DNA of 64,000 nucleotides from NCBI RefSeq assembly GCF_910592395.1, contig NC_088310.1, forward strand, positions 13,337,501 to 13,401,500, in the 5' to 3' direction. The translations under genes and the position numbers were made by a program. Shown piece by piece: positions 60,501 to 64,000 of this stretch. Position 1 is the stretch's first letter. Each line of letters starts with the position of its first letter. A model generated the notes under the pieces. It made no database searches and had not been told where the DNA came from. It saw only the letters and a program-made list of their open reading frames with translations. The DNA comes from Lineus longissimus. Lineage: Eukaryota; Nemertea; Pilidiophora; Heteronemertea; Lineidae.

Positions 60501-63500
60501 AGAAAATGTAAGATACAAGTCAGAAAAGACAAAAGGGAAAAGATAAAAAATAATAAAATAAAAAAATATTTTTGGCCGTCCCTGACCGGGGTTTGAACTC
60601 ACGACCTTTGGATTGCCACAACACGAAAAACACAAAACATGCAATTTCGGCCATATCTGTGTCTGCGTTGTGACCTCTGTGACCTCGACAAGTAGGTCAA
60701 ATTAAAAACCCATATGATATATGATGTATCCTTGCTATGAGTACCTACCACAAAAGTTTTATCGAAAACAAGTCATCAGTAAGCGAGATATCACACTTTT
60801 TAGATATCCACATTCGACCCCCTGGTGGCCAAATTGAGAATCAGATCGGACCGATATTCAGCACAAGAGGTAATCTGATATAGGGGGTTATATGTACCAA
60901 GTTTCAAGTTCATAGCTGTTGCGGTTGAGAAACGTGCCATAGTTACACTGAAACAGCCAATTTACGCCATTTGACCTCTGTGACCTTGAAAAGTAGGTCA
61001 AATTAAAAACCCGTATGATATATGATGTATCCTTGCTATGAGTACCTACCACAAAAATTTCATTCCAAACAAGTCATTAATAAGCGAGATATCACACTTT
61101 TTAGATATCTACATTCGGCCCCCTGGTGGCCAAATTAAGAATCAGATCGGATCGAAATTTAGTGTCACAGGTCATCTGACCAAGGGAGTCCTGTGTACAA
61201 AGTTACAAGTTCATAGGCTTAGCGGTTAAGAAACGTGCCACTGTTTTTGAAACAGGATACGACGACGACGACGGACGACGACAGACGACGACGGACGACG
61301 GACACTGCGGTATTGTAAAGACTCCCCTACGGTGAGCCAACAAGTGAGGTCAGTATTTACCATAGAGTTCATTCATTCCAGCTTTAACAGAATTCTGTAA
61401 CCAATTCGACTGTCTGGGCACCACTTTTGCAGCACACTGCGTTGATGAAGTTGATGCTGATGTGGATGGGACAGCACTCTCCACTCCTAGAAGAAATAAT
61501 GAGCAAATCAATTGACTGAATACATGTAATGAATCTTGGCTCTCGATACCTGAGCATATTTGAGGTTCGCTATGATTGATAATGAAGATAACGAGGTTCT
61601 GAATCTGAATGATGCCTATAAAATCTATCATCCTTGTACATGTAGCCCACTTGAGGGCTTACACAGTGCAAGTTAAAGATATTAAACGGAATGACAGAAG
61701 CAACTGACAGAATGGTTACAATGCCAAAAATCATGATGTTTAGGAGGAGATTGAGAAGCATACTTAATTAGGCAAGATTTTGAAAAAGACCACTACATTT
61801 ACTTGAAAATGAAGAAAAGAAAAATTTCGGTAAACTAACCCTTCAAAACATAGAGATTAAAATCTGACTGTGCTCTGCCCTCTGTGGAGTCTAAGAATTT
61901 TTTCCCAACAGCAGTACCACCACTAAAGTAATTGAACTCGTTTGCCTTTGCCATAGGGTCAACTAAGAGCAGGTAGCCCTCCATTCCAACCTCTTGGAAG
62001 CTGTCCATCTGAAATCAAAGAGTCAAGATGAATGAAAAAACTATGCTACATAGGTCAATGAGATACAACATAAAACATACATGTAATTCCTCTGTACGTA
62101 GTCTTTAGTCTGAAGTATGTTTAAAGAAATATTCAATTGAAGAGTTCACTTCAATGAAACGGCCAGGGGCCATTGTGCTCACCGTATACATCATTTAGTA
62201 GGCAGGATCATGCTTAGTTTAGAGGTGAATATGGTGAACACAATCAGGCATGAAGACTTTTTTTAGATGTGTATTGATGTCAAGTAATAAGACAGGGCAG
62301 TATATATAAGTTTATGATCCAACCAATAATTGTCTATGACATCAATAAGATCAATATCGTGTGATTGCTAAGAGTCCCTGCAATAAAAAATTCATCGAAA
62401 AAAAGTCATTAATAAGCGAGATATTGCACGTCCTACTTTTTCAGTTTTGACCCCCTAGTGGCAAAATCAAGAATCATATCAGGCCAAAATTCGGTGTCAG
62501 AGATTATCTGATGTAGGGGGTTACATGTACCAACTTTCAAGTTCATAGCTTTAGCACTCCAGTTAAGAAACGTGCCATAGTTACACTCGAACGGTCAATT
62601 TACGCCATTTGACCTCTGTGACCTAGAAAAGGAGGTCAAATCCTAAAATCATAGGAAATGTGATGTATCCTTGCTAGGAGTCCCTGCCATAAAATTTTAT
62701 CGAAAACAATTCACTCAAATAAGCAAGATATTGCACTTCTTCCTTTTTCCGTTATGGCCCCCTGGTGGCCGAATAAAGAATCAGATCAGGCCAAAATTTG
62801 ACATCAGACGTTATCTGATGTAGGGGGTTATATGCACCAACTTTCAAGTTCATAGCTTTACTGGTTAAGAAACGTGCCATAGTTTACACTCTAACAGCCA
62901 ATTTACGCCATATGACTTCTGTGACCTTGAAAAGTAGGTCAAATTGAAAACCCGTATAACATGTGATGTATTCTTCCTAACAGTACCTACCATAAGAATT
63001 TGAAAACAAGTCACTTATAAGCGAGATATCACACTTTTTAGATTTCCACTTTTGGCCCCCTGGTGGCAAAGTTAGGAATCAGATCGAACCAAAATTCAGC
63101 ACCAGAGGCTATGTGATATAGGGGGTTATATGTACCAAGTTTCAAGTTCATAGCTTTAGTTTTTAAGAAACGTGCCATAGTTTACACTCTAATGGCCAAT
63201 TTACGCCATATGACCTCTGCGACCTTGAAAACAAGGTCAAATTCAAAACCCGTATAATATAAAATGTATATTTGCTATGAGTACCTACAACAAAAGTTTT
63301 ATCGAAAACAAGTCACTTATAAGCGAGATATCACACTTTTTAGATATCGACATTTGGCCCCCTGGTGGCCAAACAGAGAATCAGATCGGACCGAAAATCA
63401 GTGTCAGAGGTCAACTGACCTAGGGCATTCTGTGTACAAAGTTTCAAGTTCATAGCCCTAGCAGTTAAGAAACGTGCCACTGTTAGGATACGACGACGAC

Positions 63501-64000
63501 AACGACGACGACGACAACGACGACGACGACGACGACGGACACAGCGCTATCATATAGACTCCCCTTACGGTGAGCCAAAAACGAAGTCAAGGTTGACGTC
63601 TCATCCAAATTCAAATATTGAACATTTAGTTTTTTGCCTTGTATAGTGAATATGTACCAACCTATACATACTTCCTCTCACTTCAACATCAGGTCTTCTA
63701 ATAGTAATGAGCAAAATGACTATTATTGTCATTAAAAGACATGTATAACAAATCATCCTCAAATTTGCAGTGATCATCTTTCTATTCTATTCTTCACAAA
63801 CTAGTCTTCTGAGGACAAAGTCAAAAGTTCATCAGAGGGATAGTTTGCTACACCAAGGGTATAGATGACTAGTAGTACATACCAACAAAATTGCAGACTT
63901 CACGAGATACCTCTTCCTTTCATGTACTTGCACATTATCCAGCGGCTCACTTGCCAAGGTTTTTGATTTGTCGTTAAAGTCATTTCTCTCCTCCTGACTC
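53248..64000 (-). CDS. chromodomain-like multi-exon gene (5' end outside window)
   Basis: Exons in transcription order: 64000-63883 (partial), 62008-61840, 61486-61361, 58831-58619, 58359-58262, 57922-57865, 55802-55744, 54340-54236, 53840-53780, 53399-53248. Every border is GT-AG and all nine phase joins agree, which argues for a real, intact gene. The early exons ([49 protein letters not shown]) and the 58.6-58.8 kb exon ([38 protein letters not shown]) are not recognised. The middle is Ser/Thr-rich. The 54.3 kb exon is basic ([16 protein letters not shown]), likely a nuclear localisation signal. The last exon reads [16 protein letters not shown] then [16 protein letters not shown], a chromodomain pattern, but about seven residues that normally include the strand-2 YLVKWK motif are missing. 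A nuclear, chromatin-related role is inferred. Confidence 0.72.
54725..55690. mobile_element. Tc1/mariner-type MITE, 966 bp
   Basis: Ends CAGTCCTTCAAAAAA and TTTTTTGAAGGACTG, flanked by TA on both sides (54723-54724 and 55691-55692). Inverted repeats extend over about 250 bp on each side (both contain GATAAATCGATGCGG-like and TAGTTGTGCATCATGATAT-like words). The middle is non-coding. It lies in an intron of the chromodomain-like gene. Confidence 0.88.
55821..57590 (+). mobile_element. repeat element with AAGAGGCCC start and CAGCTGAGCTAAA end
   Basis: It starts CAAGAGGCCCAAGGGCCTGG then CGCTCAGCTGAG, and ends (GGAT)n, ACGGACGCC, GGCTGACTTAGTCAGC, TGAGCTAAA. Elements with this kind of start are frequent in marine invertebrate genomes. 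The same two termini occur inverted at 44905 and 36883, enclosing the Gypsy element. A 121-codon frame inside (56457-56822) has no recognised domain. It lies in an intron of the minus-strand gene. Confidence 0.65.
57474..57530. repeat. (GGAT)n microsatellite
   Basis: About 12 tandem GGAT/GGAC units near the end of the element at 55821-57590. Confidence 0.95.
59087..60496 (+). repeat. R-family repeat, copy R3
   Basis: Full-length copy of 1.4 kb: start AAACGGCCAGGGGCCATTGT, four units of about 300 bp, then GAC-rich microsatellite and TACGGTGAGCC. CTCF-like cores (as CCCCTGGTGGC) at about 59389, 59687, 59988 and 60292; half-site clusters at about 59539, 59841 and 60146. Inserted in an intron of the minus-strand gene. 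Confidence 0.9.
60560..61341 (+). repeat. R-family repeat, copy R4, 5' truncated
   Basis: 60560-60640 is A-rich and holds a minus-strand B-box-like word (GAGTTCAAACCCCGG). From about 60668 the R units run to the tail at 61341, with half-site clusters at 60671 and 60973 and CTCF-like cores at about 60820 and 61120. The GAC-type microsatellite is at 61257-61306. Confidence 0.88.
62153..63580 (+). repeat. R-family repeat, copy R5
   Basis: Full-length copy of 1.43 kb, very similar to R3 over its first 300 bp. CTCF-like cores at about 62450 (diverged), 62758, 63056 and 63358; half-site clusters near 62610, 62907 and 63212. A long (GAC/AAC)n microsatellite lies at 63489-63540 before the tail. Confidence 0.9.

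Overview
The window is nuclear DNA of an animal, most likely a marine bilaterian invertebrate; I cannot fix the phylum. The evidence is GT-AG spliced genes with short exons, animal transposon families (BEL/Pao, Ty3/Gypsy, KDZ/Zisupton, integrase-core DDE, Tc1-like and hAT-like MITEs), a retroelement primer site matching animal tRNA-Phe, and frequent TACATGTA words. There is no sign of bacterial operons, rRNA or CRISPR. Nearly everything recognisable is a mobile element or repeat, often one nested in another.

Layout. 0.4-0.9 kb: an A-rich minisatellite. 1.24-12.44 kb: an 11.2 kb composite element with long, mosaic inverted repeats and a four-exon integrase-core (DDE) transposase gene whose splice phases all agree but which has one in-frame TGA. 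12.5-13.9 kb: first copy of a repeat family called R here. 14.0-14.7 kb: two minus-strand exons encoding the end of a HECT-type ubiquitin ligase domain. 16.2-16.8 kb: a hAT-like MITE with twin hairpins. 17.55-24.16 kb: a small foldback element split by a 5.9 kb BEL/Pao retrotransposon that has two frame breaks and has lost its integrase core. 24.2-33.0 kb: a KDZ (Kyakuja-Dileera-Zisupton) transposase pseudogene of at least 14 exons with two in-frame stops and an inserted sequence. 33.1-36.4 kb: a minus-oriented R copy split by a 1.58 kb TIR element whose ends carry helically phased CAGT words. 38.8-44.2 kb: a Ty3/Gypsy element on the minus strand with an intact 1407-codon gag-pol and LTRs that read identical. 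45.8-47.4 kb: an 88-bp satellite with higher-order structure, followed by a decayed AT-rich satellite. 49.0-52.9 kb: a plus-strand gene, damaged by frame breaks, ending in a pseudokinase-like domain. 53.2-64.0 kb: a convergent minus-strand gene, ten exons in consistent phase and continuing past the right edge, ending in a chromodomain-like exon. Its introns contain three R copies, a Tc1-like MITE and another terminal-repeat element.

How it works together. There is no pathway or operon here; the window is a layered record of transposition. The youngest layer is the Gypsy element, then the BEL element. The integrase, KDZ and kinase-like genes are decaying. The items I would look at first are the BEL primer-binding site (39 nt complementary to tRNA-Phe, ending exactly at nucleotide 38), the 10.5-bp-phased CAGT arrays, the R family (each about 300-bp unit carries a CTCF-like core and a nuclear-receptor-like half-site cluster), and the convergent pseudokinase/chromodomain gene pair. 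All calls come from reading the sequence by eye; no database search was run.
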